Assembly (NCBI GenBank): GCA_025769875.1
Contig: JAGFNK010000042.1
Coordinates: forward strand, 124,001 to 188,000
Length of the DNA stretch: 64,000 nt
DNA from: Russula earlei
Taxonomy: Eukaryota; Basidiomycota; Agaricomycetes; Russulales; Russulaceae
Direction: 5' to 3'
Shown here: positions 35,020 to 47,886 of the stretch, one piece after another
Layout of the letters: each line of letters opens with the position of its first letter
Position numbering within the stretch: the first letter of the stretch is position 1
The notes under the pieces: model-generated
What the model was told of the DNA's origin: nothing
The model's database searches: none
The model's input: the letters and a program-made list of their open reading frames with translations, nothing else
Position numbers and translations under genes: made by a program

Positions 35020-37880
35020 AGTTGTGTACTTTTAGCAGTGGGTTAGATGATCAAGAATTACTATAAAAGGCAATTGGGTTGGCAAGAGAATCAGGGCTTC
35101 AATCACGTGTGTAAATGACACCAAAGTATTTTCTTGATCACTTATTCAATCACTTATTTATTATGTTTCTGGCAAATAAAAATAAAGATTTTCTATTGTA
35201 AGGATCAGCAGAAGACAAGGCCACTAGAATAGGCAGTGGTGTGAGTCTGAAGGGACCTGGTGCAAGGGAGGTGGTGGCATCTGAGGGAGGGGGGTTTGAG
35301 ACAATGGTTCCCCAAGGGCATGTGTGCACACATTCATGGCAGCAGATGTTGCATTGGGCTTGGCACACTTGCCCAACCATTCACCCCCAGCATATGGATC
35401 ATCATGAACATGGCAGCACTTTCCCTTAGTGACACTGATGCTTTGTGCTGTCAGTCCCCACACATCAGGGAGACTGGTCCATTGTTTTGAACCCTGTTTG
35501 ACACTCATATGCTTGGCTGTCTCCATCCATGTATGCTGATTGGGTGCAATTACCTCCTTATTGGGTAAGACCTTGTAACCTTGAATTATATTAATTGCAA
35601 CTGCCAAACTGTATTTGGTGGCCTGTGTGGCCTCCATGATCTCTGCTGATTGATTAGCATCCTCAAGCCTAGATGTGAGATCATGTGATAACAATGTGAT
35701 CTCCTGTGAGAGAGATACTGGGCTCTCCCTTGGCCTGGTGGATGGGGATGGTGGGTCAGGGGATTTATTTGCATCTCTATAGGAGTTTTTTGGGTGCTCT
35801 CTTCAAGACAGAGGTGGGGAAAGTGGATGTAGATTGCTGCAATGTGTTTGCAGAATCTGATAATCTGTGCAATCACAAGTCAACTTCATCAGATTGATTG
35901 AGTAAAACTTGCCAGAACAGGATTGTGAGGCAACATGAAAACAGATCTCATTGAATTGCAAGATCAAATCTTGTGATATGCTCTCAGTGTGGGCAAAAAG
36001 TTTCTGATGCCTGTCAGCTGCCAGGTCCTGACCATCAAGCCTGACTTTCTGAAGTTCATGCCTGTTTTGGTAATATGGCACCATTTGATGCACTAGCACA
36101 AATAAGATTGGATTGATCTGCCAATTGCACTTGCAATTGAGCCAGTGTGATTTGAGGATGTGATGATATCTAAAAAATGATTAAGTCATCTTATCTTTAG
36201 ATCAGTTGGAACACATACATTTCAATCAACATATTGGTGTCCCCTTCCTCAAAAATATGCCAATTTTTTCAGAAAACCATGGACCACATATGCACTATAG
36301 GCACCCATTCACACCCAAGGTAGTTCACATAACTTTGTGGGACATGAAGATCAGTTGAGATCTCCTCCCAGATTTGTAGAAAGTCAGCCTGATCGATCAT
36401 CTGTATGTACCCATCTCTTGATCTTATCCCACAGATCAGGAAATTTGGTTGTATTGAAGTGTGATTGCATTGCACACAACACATGCCACTTGCAAAGCCA
36501 TATCTGACTTCCTGAATAGGCAATCTTGAGGGTGGCAATCTGTGCAGCATCACAATCTGTCATAATAATAGATGGCTGGATAGCCAGACTGGCATCCTTG
36601 ACCCAACAGACAAAAAAGGATATTGTCTCCATTGTTCCATTGGATGCCAGCATCCAGGCAACAGGCACACCTATCCAGAAAAGGTAAGTGTGCTACACAT
36701 TGAGTAAATATTACAGTACACACCATGTCCCCAGTGATCCTGTGTGATCATGATAAATAATAAGAAGTCCAGATATTGAGTAATATTATGAGTTGCATCA
36801 ATACCAATGAAGCCATTCCTGAGGTGGCTGAATGCCTCCATTTGGAAAGGGGTCTGGATGTATAACACATATGCATCCTCCTGCAGATTTGACTGAGATG
36901 GGGCACTGTGCAGCCTGTCTTTGTAAAAAACATTTGTATTTTCATCTGTCAATTCAATCTGTCCAACCAGAGCCTGGTGGAGATAGCATCCTCTGGATGC
37001 AGCCTGATCTTGTCATCTTCAATTTCCCAGGCCATGCAGCTCACATCCCAAAGTGAGATGAATTGGTCTCAGCTGCCATTAGGTGACAAATCCTGAATAT
37101 CATGTACCTTTCAATTCATTAGGTTAGCAATTAAAAATAAATTCAATGCACACTTACTACTTCCTGTGGATCAACCTTCCTTGACAACAAGAATCTAACT
37201 TTATCACATGCTATGCATGACATTCATGTGTAAGCAAGATTAGCAATTCCAATTTTATGGTCATGCTCACTTGCATATTGTCTGAGAATGGTAGGTGCAT
37301 CCACATAAGATTTGATGACTATTTGGCAATGGCAACCCATCTTCTTGATCTCGGATCTCTGTGTGTCATCAGAGTGCTTTTTTACATAATGTGAAGCTCC
37401 CCCAGATAGTTGGTGGGAACAGACAAAAACCTTCTTTGTCCATCCCTGCCCATGCTCAGTGCTGGATGTAATCAATTCAATTGAGTGAGCAAGTTCTTCT
37501 TGCCAGTGCCATGTGTCAAAATCAGCTGCTGTTAGCCATTCTATGGGGTATCTGCTGTGCTCCTGGACACAATTAAAACCTCCCCTCTTTCCAATGATCT
37601 TTGAAGGGGCATGCCTGAACTTCAAATGTTGTGTCATGCAAGGGGCACTTGGGCTGGAAGCAGCAGATGGGGCAGATGGGGGGGATGGTGGACCAGCCAA
37701 TCAGAAATGGAATAACATTTTTTTTTTGATTTGGTAGGGTAAAAAGGTAAGTAGTTATGTTATTGTTAACTTGCTTATATGTGTAAGTTAATGTGTGATT
37801 GAACCCTCAATTCTCTTGCCAACCCAATCACCTTTTATGATAATTCTTGATTATCCAACCCACTGCTTAAAGTCAAAAGC
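35020..37880 (-). mobile_element. Mutator-like element (MULE) 1
   Basis: A 2.86-kb element inside the hAT. Its ends share imperfect terminal inverted repeats around (A)CTTTNAGCAGTGGGTT, then GGTTGGCAAGAGAAT, at 35030-35095 and, inverted, 37800-37870. It is flanked by a 10-bp duplication TGACAGATAC, in the 9-11 bp range typical of MULEs. The uninterrupted sequence is preserved in the nearby CpG-rich duplicate of the host repeat. It carries a decayed MULE transposase on the minus strand. Confidence 0.82.
35224..37700 (-). pseudogene. MULE transposase, decayed
   Basis: DDE-type transposase remains in several frames. The N-terminal zinc-binding part (about 37700-37230) has CHCQIVIKSY and HDHKIG spacing as in FAR1/MULE proteins. 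The catalytic MULE domain (about 36950-36400) has FIGIDATHN with the first Asp, HWGHGVPVAWMLASNG across a frame change, and IIMTDCDAAQIATLK with the second Asp, followed by LCKWHVLCAM. A SWIM-type zinc finger follows at about 35900-35820 (LTCDCTDYQIL, then RFCKHIAAI in another frame). The C-terminus is a Pro/His-rich tail ending at 35224. Multiple stops and frame changes, so not functional here. Confidence 0.85.
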
Positions 37881-38422
37881 TGACAGATACTAGGAGATGC
37901 AAGGGGACTGCATTTTTATTTCTACTAGTGAGTTTTTATATACAGGGCAGAAGTACTTAAGGAAGCTAAGTAATGAAATGAATCAGAATATGAAGGGGAG
38001 TCAGAGCCATCAAAGGGAATTGAGACTGGGCAAGGTGGTTGAGGTGGTCATGAAAGCTTGAGATGCAATTGTGTCAAGTGGGCTGAGGCATGCATGTGTG
38101 GTGAAAGATGGTTGAGGGCTGGGTGATACAGATGAGATCTTGATGTCAGGCACAAGTGGTGTGGTGAGGGCTGAGGATGAGATGCAAGGAAGGAGGGAGG
38201 TGTGTTGGAGGTGAAGCATCATGTGTCACATGCCATCCACATGTAGTTCCATGGCCAGCAATATGGCTCACTTTACAGCTTCTTGACAAGCATCAGAATA
38301 AAGATTATTAGCATGGAGACTGGTGTGACAGAGGGTGATTGTGTCTGATTGACCATCTGGTCCTTGGGTGGGCTGATCTGTCATGGCAAGTCCTGTTTGT
38401 TGGGGACCAGGATTGAAAGAGG

Positions 38423-38432
38423 TAATGGTGGC
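38423..38432. repeat. Target-site duplication, left copy (MULE 2)
   Basis: TAATGGTGGC here and TGATGGTGGC at 40208-40217, nine of ten positions identical. Confidence 0.65.
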
Positions 38433-38774
38433 AGTCTTTGACATTTAGCAGTGGGTTGAATTACCATAAAAGGCAATTGTGTCAGCAAGAGAATTGGGAC
38501 TTCAATCACATGTTAACAGATGTAATTTAGTTATATAAGTGAGTTAATAATAAGATAACTCCTTACTTTTTTCCCCTACCAAAAAAAAAAAGAAATGCAA
38601 TCTCATTTCCAATTGATTGGCATGCCATCTGCACCATCCACCCATTCTGGCCCGAGTGCCCCTTACCTAGTATCTCTCACAGGAGATCTCATTATTGTGC
38701 GATCTCACATGTAGCCTTGAAAATGCTAATCAAACAGCGAGATCATTGAGGCCACATGGGCCACCAAATACAGT

Positions 38775-40069
38775 TTGGCAGCTGCAATCAATGTAATTCA
38801 AGGTTCCAAGGTCTTACCTGATAAGGAAGTGATTGCACCCAATCAGAAAATGTGGATGGAGACAGCTGAACATATGGGTGTCAAACTCAAATGGGGCCCA
38901 AAACAACGGACCAGTCTCCCCAATGCACAGGGACTGACTGTTACGAACCAAGGCCAGGTCCTGGCTGTAGATTGTCCTATTTCACTCAAGAGAGACCTCT
39001 CTCACTTTGCATTACCGACTCCCTTCCATTTTCTGGGCTATCTCTCCTGCGGTACAAGATATCACTATTGCAAAGGCACTATAACACGACCAGGCACCCG
39101 TTTCCTAATCGGGTAATCATCGCGTGGCAGCCACATGGCCACCCAGCCACCAAGGACCCGAAACAGCAGCACAAACTCTTAGAAGCTGTTGCATAAATCA
39201 TCTGACATCATCAAGGCTCCAATGACATCATGGCTGACTGAGCAACTCCACAGTGACCTCATAGGCTCACTAAGCGCTCCACAGTGACATCATAATGATG
39301 TCATCGCTCCACAATGATCAGTAATGTGCTCAGTAAGCCTGAAACTTGACACAAGCAAGTTTATGCCTCTGTAGTCCTATTGGATGGTACCAAAGAGTCT
39401 AGAATAGTCCCAGTTCTTTGTAATCGACCCTGTACACTGTATATAAGCCCCAATGAAGCATGGCAGTTGTCAGACTGTCCATTTGTGATACTCTCATCTT
39501 CCTGGGTACTCCCCTGCGACCGCTCAGTCTAAAGATTCCCCTTGCCTCCAAGGTACTCTTCAATGACCGCCTTGTTTAAAGCCCCTCGCTACACTGGCCT
39601 CTAGCCTTCGCCTCTGTCTCTTGCAACACCTACCAGTCCCCATCTGGTACCTCCTCGTCGTTTGGCTCGTCCTCCTGTTCAACGCCGCTTATGCCGCATA
39701 TCATCTGTTCCGACCCTTGCCCACCTGCTCCTGAGTCCTTAGTGATCAGCAGTACGTGTCTTGACACTGACAGTGCAAAGCATCAGTGTTGCTAAGGGAA
39801 AGTGCCACCATGTTCACAATGATCTGTACACCAGGGGCAAACAGTTGGGCAAGCATGCCAAGCGTGATGCAACATCTGCTGCCACAAATGCATGCACATG
39901 TGCCCTCAGGGAACCATTGTCCCTCCCTCAGAACCCCCCTCCCTCTGATGCCACTGCCTCCCTTGCACCAGGTCCCTTTGGACTTGCACCACTGCCTCTA
40001 ATGGCCTCAAGTGCTGCTGTTCCTTACAACACAAAATCTTTTTTTGCATCAATTAATTTATTTGTCTAA
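38775..40069 (+). pseudogene. MULE transposase C-terminal remnant split by an LTR
   Basis: Frame 38775-38938 (AAAINVIQGSKVLPDKEVIA, HMGVK, NAQGLT) and frame 39770-40069 (TVQSISVAKGKCHHVH, then PPPLHQVP-like tail in the next frame) match the MULE 1 C-terminus (IIQGYKVLPNKEVIAPNQ; GLTAQSISVTKGKCCHVH). They become continuous when the solo LTR and one copy of CTGAC are removed. Confidence 0.8.
38939..39766 (+). mobile_element. Solo LTR of the Gypsy family at 56 kb
   Basis: 828 bp starting TGTTACGAACCAAGG and ending GTGTCTTGACA, flanked by the 5-bp duplication CTGAC (38934-38938 and 39767-39771). It is closely similar end to end to the 5' LTR at 56247-57076. It has the same TATATAAGCCCCAATG promoter region (about 39438-39455). 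It presumably arose by LTR-LTR recombination of a full element. It retains more CpG than the surrounding MULE sequence. Confidence 0.92.
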
Positions 40070-40494
40070 TAGCTAACAAAATAAGTCATTGAATATGTAA
40101 TTGAGAAAATGATTTGGTGTCATTTAAATGCATTATTGATGCACTGATTCTCTTGCTGACACAATTGCCTTTTATGGTAACTCAACCCACCATGAAAAGA
40201 ATGCAACTGATGGTGGCATGGCCATGTGAACAATGGGTATCCTCAATGGTCTGGGGCCCCCAGGCCCTGGCAGCAATGAGATTGAGTTTCAATGAAAATA
40301 TAAAGTTCATTTGGATATTCCTGATAAATGCTGTCTATTGCCATTGATCGCCATTTTTTGACAAATTGGACAGGTGTTGTCCAACTCAATCATCAAGATG
40401 GACGGTGGGCAGGACGAACTCAAACGGCACGGGTACGGTAACCGTACTACGGATCCGTCCATCCCGTGAGGGACGGTTACGGTGCGCAGCCCTA

Positions 40495-41215
40495 ATTCCC
40501 TCCTCCTCGAGACCCGCATGCACGACCACCCGCCGTAGCTATTCCTCTCGCGCGTGACTGAAATCATCAGACGCGCATGATTGCGCATCCATCGAGTTTA
40601 TCTTTCAGCGTTTCCGCGATCCGATGTCAGTCTTGAGCCTGCAATTGACGATCCGCCAGCGGTGTAGAGCTGAGTGGTCGGATCAAACGCGCGACGCCGT
40701 AATGATGACGATGTCCTGTTGCAGACCCGCGGGCTGAGCGTCCATCACAGCCTTGTGGCGCATCAACCACACATGGGGCTTGGGCGAAGTGGACTTGGAC
40801 GTACGTTCCGCCAAAAAGCGCTACTACGCTCACTCTTTCTCGAATGTCAAGGAGTCACCACTAGCACTTGGGCTGGTACCCTTGCAGTGGTGTCCCAGAA
40901 GGAACACACACCGAGGTTTCTTATAAAACTCCCAAGCTTCGGGAAAGGGACTCGGTATCTTGAGCGCAGCCATTCTCCTCGTTCCCAGTTGTTAGCCAGG
41001 TCCGCGGTAGTTACTAGGACAAGTAGGTGACGCGCGCTCTCACACGTAAGTACTACCTGAGTTCAATGGCCAAGAAATCTCCATTGAGTTCGTTCGTTTC
41101 AACTGAATGACTTGCCAGTCAGTCAATTTTTATTGAAGCAATTTTGATTCGCAATGAGCAAGTGTTACACACTTCATACAAAAAACCGATTCTTTCACCA
41201 CGTTTCCCCTCGGGC
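40495..41215. other. Spacer, hAT right flank to SFA1
   Basis: 720 bp with the right hAT duplication at 40495-40502. It should contain the SFA1 3' UTR. A minus-strand frame (about 40588-40503, then 34123 downward if the hAT is removed) could be upstream sequence of the disrupted F-box gene, but this is unproven. Confidence 0.4.
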
Positions 41216-43369
<2,154 letters not shown>

Positions 43370-44052
43370 ATGTCCTTCCCGAACGTCTATTACAAACGTG
43401 TAAGTTCACCACATCGATCAGAAAAAAAAAAAAAAAAGAGAGAGATTGTTCACGCGCGCACACTCACCCACACACACAGACCACCGCGACGGCCCGCGCA
43501 TGCTATGTCTGCTCCAAGCCCACGACGATCTGCCTCGCGACGGCGAACGCGGTCGAATTCATCTACACGTGCGAGACGCACCTCTCCGACCCGGGATTCG
43601 CCACCGAGCTCCTCGACCCCGATCCCGATCCCGCCGCCGCCGCCGGTGGTAGCAAGGACCCGCCGGTGAGCAAGGGGGAGATTGCGCGCGTCAAGGCCGA
43701 GTGGGAGGCCAAGGAGGCACGCAAGAAGGGCAGAGCTGCGGCCAAGGACAAGGCCAAGGAAACCGGACACGGCGGCGACGGTGGGAACGGCGCGGGAGGG
43801 CACGGCGAAGGTGCCAAGACGGAGGACGGGAAGAAGAATGGCTCTGGTTCTGGTTCGCCATCCTCTTCTGCTTCCTCCCCGTCTGTCGCCGGCGCAGGGG
43901 CCGCTTCTGCGCCTACACATAAGCGGTATAGGCTTCACCGCTACGTCTATTCCATGCGCCAAGATGAGCACAGGCGCAGGAGACAGACGAAGCAAATGCA
44001 GGGGCTAGCGCCTAGATTACCTAGCGCTCCTCTTGGACCGCCTCTAGGTTAA
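43370..44052 (+). CDS. VFA1: VPS4-associated protein 1 (Vfa1) homologue
   Basis: Regulator of the Vps4 ATPase in endosomal ESCRT disassembly (yeast knowledge). Two exons, 43370-43399 (MSFPNVYYKR) and 43480-44052, encode 200 residues, matching the family. The N-terminal zinc finger has ARACYVCSKPTTICL and FIYTCETHLSDPGF, where the two CxxC/CxxH pairs are the family mark. A Lys/Glu/Ala coiled segment (VKAEWEAKEARKKGRAAAKD) leads to a Gly/Ser-rich linker and the conserved C-terminal region (YRLHRYVYSMRQDEHRRRRQ) thought to bind Vps4. The intron acceptor sits in a CACACACAG repeat. Confidence 0.85.
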
Positions 44053-44228
44053 GCGTGCAACGGTTTTCGTGCGAGCAGGAAGTATATCTCTCACACGGTT
44101 GTCGCACATTGTGTCTGGAATGGTGGTGGCTGCTGGTTTATGATAAATGGAAACGTAATTAAGGATCTACAACAAACTCATGGGTACGGTGCGGATAAAT
44201 TAATTGATAGGTCAACAGAAGGGTTCCA

Positions 44229-45997
44229 CTATTCTGATAAGAACGGATTGCACGAGCACACAATCGCACGCACGGTGAAGCTCAGGATACTCCCGATTAC
44301 GAGTCCACCGACGACGCAGAAACCCATGATCGGTGCTGCAAGGTCGATGTCCTCTTTACGACCCTTCAGCCGGGGATTATGTTCAAGCGACGGCGCGGCC
44401 ATCTGGCACAAGCTGGACACATAGCCGTTGGTCGTCCCAAAGGCAAACAATAACAGCATGTATAACATGTCTGAATTGATCAGCGGTGGCGTTGATGGCG
44501 ACGACACGTCGCGATGAAGGTTGCATGCCAGGAACAGCGGAATAAAGAGTGTCCGCGCGAGCGAGAGCATCAAGAGGCGCCTCGCACACCATATAAGGAA
44601 CCGTGGGATGCTGCAAAGGTATCGACCGAACCAGTCGCCGAAATTGAAGACGAGAAAATGGAGCGAGCTGAAAAGGAGCGGGTGTATCCCAGGATTGGTG
44701 GGGACGATCGATATCGTGATGGTCGGAAAGATGGACTGTATCGCAGTCGTCAACGTGTGGATCGATTATCAGGGGACACGATGCACTCACGAGAGTGACC
44801 ACGAAAACGTAGGCAACCGCGATCTCGTACAAGACGTTCCTGCGCGCGACGCTATGGATCCTGTCCCACATTATCTCCGGAACCGGCACGCCGGCAGGAG
44901 GGCCGCTGAGAACAGGGGAGCGGATGTCTGCCGAGAGCGACAGGCGACGTCGCATCCAAGGCTCGTCGTTGGGTACGACGGCCTGAAACGAGGGCAGCCG
45001 CGTCATCCAGGCATTCGCCATTCCACACGCGAACAAAAACGACGCAGAAATTCCGAAAAACAGCCTCGAGGATTTTGTCTCCGCGGCCCCGTCCGCGGGG
45101 GAACCCACTTCGGATGCGTGCAACGAGCCGGTCGCGCTGATGAGTTGAACCGCGGAGAGGATGACTGCCACTATCGCCTGGCCGGAGAGCAAAGACTGGA
45201 TGACCGTGGGGCCAAAGAGTGAGGCCACGGCGACCACGGACGTCTGGAGATAGGATCCGCATGCGGCCAGCGCGATCCCTATCGTGATGATGAATGTAAC
45301 GAAGGCACCCTCTGGAAGGTCGATGAAGGTGCTCAAAGTGAGGATACATGTGAGTGAAGCAAGACAGAGCATCGACCATCGTGTCCGTTGAGCCGCGGGG
45401 ACCTACGACATCTATTCAGTCCGAGAGGAGAGCGAGAGGAGAGAGATGGGAGACGCACCTTCTTTGACGTTACTGTGGCGTGCGCTAGGAAAGCAAAGTT
45501 GGAGAGCGTGAAGGTAGTTACGAGGTATGAGGAAAAGGAACTTCTAATGGAAGAATACTGCAATTTCGATATGAAATAAGGTTCGGCGGTGATCATGACT
45601 GTGTGCTCTTTGCTGAGCGAACGCGATGGGGCACGAGACACGACGGTGACGCACCATTCCAAGGCAGAAGGACCGCTGACCCGAGCATGAAATGGATCCA
45701 CTGTATACGATTGTCCACTGGCGCGTCAGAAGGAGCGAGATCGTCCAGTATGCTGGCGTCATCGATCTCCTCCGCAATCTGTTGTTCCCCTTCTTCAATG
45801 GCAAATGGGACATCGATGTCCTGACTGAGGTCGGGGGATTGGGGGAGGGCACGATATTGGGTGTTCATGGAGGAAAAAGTGGAGGACTCTGGTCGCCCTA
45901 GCGAGCCTGGTTTGGTGAGGGGGATGGTGGTCGTCGGCTCTGAGTCAGAGGGGCGGAGGGAGTGTGGAGGGACGCTAGATAAGGGATCGTGCATCAT
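44229..45997 (-). CDS. FUN26: Equilibrative nucleoside transporter (ENT / SLC29, FUN26-like)
   Basis: Polytopic membrane protein moving nucleosides; yeast Fun26 acts in the vacuole. Start ATG 45997. A long acidic Ser/Thr/Pro-rich cytosolic N-terminus (about 90 residues) precedes the first helix, IHFMLGSAVLLPWN, continued over the intron by MITAEPYF, the ENT family's opening motif. Further helices include YLVTTFTLSNFAFLAHATV, FVTFIITIGIALAACGSYLQ and LFGISASFLFACGMANAWM. After a long loop come SIFPTITISI and HFLVFNFGDWFGRYLC, the signature FNxxDxxGR. The last segment is MGFCVVGGLVIGSILSFTV. About 11 membrane segments are expected. Four short exons and introns join in frame; intact. Confidence 0.88.
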
Positions 45998-46093
45998 GAT
46001 ACTGGTCTGCGATACGAGATACCGTAAACGGTGGTCTTTACAGGGAAGAGCGAGTGGCGTGGACTTAATGCGAGCGCTCTAAATCTAAATTAA

Positions 46094-47350
46094 CTAAAGG
46101 ATGGCCTCTACCGGGATGACCTGGTTCGATGCCTCCTTGAGCACCAATTCGCGCAGCTGCTCGTCCCGTTTGCGCGCCTTCCTCGTGCGACGGCCCCTCC
46201 GCCTCAACAGCGCGGCCTCTCCTCCCCGATGAATCCACCGCCTCTTCTTCTCTTCCCGCCTGTCCGCCGCCAGCCGCTCGCGCCACTTCCACACCGCCTC
46301 CGCCCGCGCCTCGCGCCGCGTTCGGCCCTTGAGATCCTTCAGCTCGCTCCGCATGTACTGCGCGAGCAGCTTGCGCCGGCGCGCGAACGCCGCCTGCCAA
46401 CGCGCCTGCTTCTTCGCGCGGCCGTGCGGGTTCGATAGCTCCTTCTGCAGGTGAAGCTCCATCGGCGCCGAGGGGTCGTAAAAGCGCTTTTGCGGGTCGA
46501 GCACCGACTGGATGTAGTCGTTCTCCACGTTCGCCCGCTGCACGGCGGCGGCGGGAATCGCAAACGGCGTGTAGGTGATCGCCGTCACGTCTTCCGCCTT
46601 TGCGGTGTATGGCGTGGCTTTTCAGGCCCGTTCAGCGTCCGGCGCACGCAACAAGAGAAAATACGACGCACCTTCATATGTCGGGCGTGGCGGTCGCCTC
46701 GGCCAGGGAATTTTAACACGGTCAGAAGACCTAGCGGCATTGGGTAGTCTGGGTGTCGTCGCGGCTGCAAAGCGGTCCCACTCGTATCGCGCGCCCATGG
46801 GTTGCCAGTGGGGTTTCGAGGTGCCGATGCGCGTGGCGAATACGCTGACAAGCTGCTTAGGCAATAGAACCGGACAAAATGCAGTAGGACATACGGAAGA
46901 GTTCGCAGCTCCGTCACCTTGCCTTGGGGAGGGAACTCAAACTCTCCGATGAACAGCTGGCATCGTGAATAATGGACGTTTTTGAAGCTACCAGCGTGGT
47001 TAGCCTGGATTGTGCGAGGAGCACGAAGTCAACGCAAAAGAGGGAAGGAGAAGAGCCGAGGGCTCACGGACATTCGACGACGCTCCTTTGAGATATACGC
47101 GGTTCGAAAGCTTGTTGATCTTGGCTACTTCAAGTATCTTGCCTTGTTTGTCGCCAATGATCCTGACACGGTCTCCCGGCACGATATTCCAATACTTGAT
47201 ACGATGTTGTGGTTTGACCGCCTTGGCTGACGTGTCCTTGAAAGAAAATCGTTTCAGGTAGCTAAGAGGAAAAGGTTCCATGTGGAGAAAGTCCTTGGTC
47301 CATGGGTTGCTCGTGATTGCATTGCGAACCTGCTGCAAGGAAAGATGCAT
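46094..47350 (-). CDS. MRPL40: Mitochondrial large-subunit ribosomal protein L24 (uL24m, MRPL40)
   Basis: Component of the mitochondrial large ribosomal subunit. Exon 1 (from 47350) holds the KOW motif: IVPGDRVRIIGDKQGKILEV followed by KLSNRVYLKGAS. After an intron the text reads FKNVHYSRCQLFIGEFEFPP, then VFATRIGTSKPHWQPMGARY, WDRF and PTYE. The last exon begins DVTAITYTPFAIPAAAVQ and ends with a long Arg/Lys/Glu-rich helical tail (WRERLAADRREEKKRRW; RRGRRTRKARKRDEQL), typical of fungal uL24m. The first intron boundary is uncertain by a few bases. About 310 residues. Confidence 0.83.
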
Positions 47351-47502
47351 GACGTTGACACTCTTCGTTGAGCCCTAACCTACCTCTCCCCCAAACTCAC
47401 ATTTCCATAAAAGGAAACCATTACAAATCTTATGCACGTACGTACCATGTTGAGTGTGAGTGTGAGAAAAATATTGCAAACAAACCTCTTTGGAACTACG
47501 AC

Positions 47503-47886
47503 ATGGACTCTCCGAACACAACAGATAAAAATTCTCCTCCTGTTAAATGCAGCAAGCCTGGCTGCAAGAGGTTGGTAACCTCTCAGTTCAAGCGATGTGA
47601 CCCATGTCGAAATCATCAAACTGGCCTAGTCACCCCTCCATTCTGGCGGTCTTTGCCTCTCTTTCCCGGCATCACCAGCGCCGACACACCCACACCTCTC
47701 CATTCCACTGACCCTCCTCCTCATGCCCGCAGTCGCAGCCGCGTCAGTTGCGCCCTCTCTCGGCTCCACCACCAGCCTTCCGTCCTTCGTCGCAGCATCA
47801 GTCCTTCCATCATGACGATTCCCAACCGGTGCTATGACCGGGATCTCGAAGGCTTCGTGGCTGCCTCATCACGACGTCGCATGTGA
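47503..47886 (+). CDS. C2C2-motif ORF of an expanded Agaricomycete repeat family
   Basis: From ATG 47503: MDSPNTTDKNSPPVKCSKPG, then CKRLVTSQFKRCDPCRNHQT. The CxxxxC...CxxC pattern after SPPVKCS is common at the start of a multi-copy gene family in Agaricomycete genomes, usually near transposons. Downstream it passes into Pro/Ser/Arg-rich sequence and ends at 47886. Probably transposon-associated; function unknown. Confidence 0.5.
   Translation: MDSPNTTDKNSPPVKCSKPGCKRLVTSQFKRCDPCRNHQTGLVTPPFWRSLPLFPGITSADTPTPLHSTDPPPHARSRSRVSCALSRLHHQPSVLRRSISPSIMTIPNRCYDRDLEGFVAASSRRRM

Larger units (their letters stand above)
38433..40207 (+). mobile_element. Mutator-like element (MULE) 2, internally deleted
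   Basis: Second element of the MULE 1 family. Its ends share GTGGGTTGA(A/G)TTACCATAAAAG and GTGTCAGCAAGAGAAT, at about 38453-38495 and, inverted, 40141-40192. It is flanked by a 10-bp duplication with one mismatch. The transposase C-terminal region runs on the plus strand, so the element is inverted relative to MULE 1. Only that end of the gene remains (the MULE domain is deleted), and a solo LTR splits it. Without the LTR it would be about 0.95 kb. Confidence 0.72.
34132..40494. mobile_element. hAT-type DNA transposon, composite with nested elements
   Basis: Terminal inverted repeats TAGGGCTGC(A/G)CACCGT open at 34132 and close at 40494, flanked by a perfect 8-bp duplication ATTCCCTC. Both are hallmarks of hAT elements. 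Subterminal regions carry dense GACGG/ACGGGT-like short repeats (34142-34270 and 40400-40490), as hAT ends do. No hAT transposase is visible. Subtracting the two MULE insertions leaves about 1.7 kb, so this is a non-autonomous copy. It lies 390 bp upstream of the F-box gene at 32.6-33.7 kb and about 720 bp from SFA1. The outer ends are CpG-rich while the interior is CpG-poor. Confidence 0.88.

Noticed and set aside
34132..40494. Outer element as a MULE rather than hAT
   Set aside because: The transposase inside is MULE-type, but it belongs to nested elements with their own 10-bp duplications; the outer ends have an 8-bp duplication and TAGGGCTGC termini as in hAT.
43450..43995. 181-codon ORF antisense to VFA1
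   Set aside because: Arises from GC-rich codons opposite the VFA1 linker; VFA1 has family motifs, this does not.
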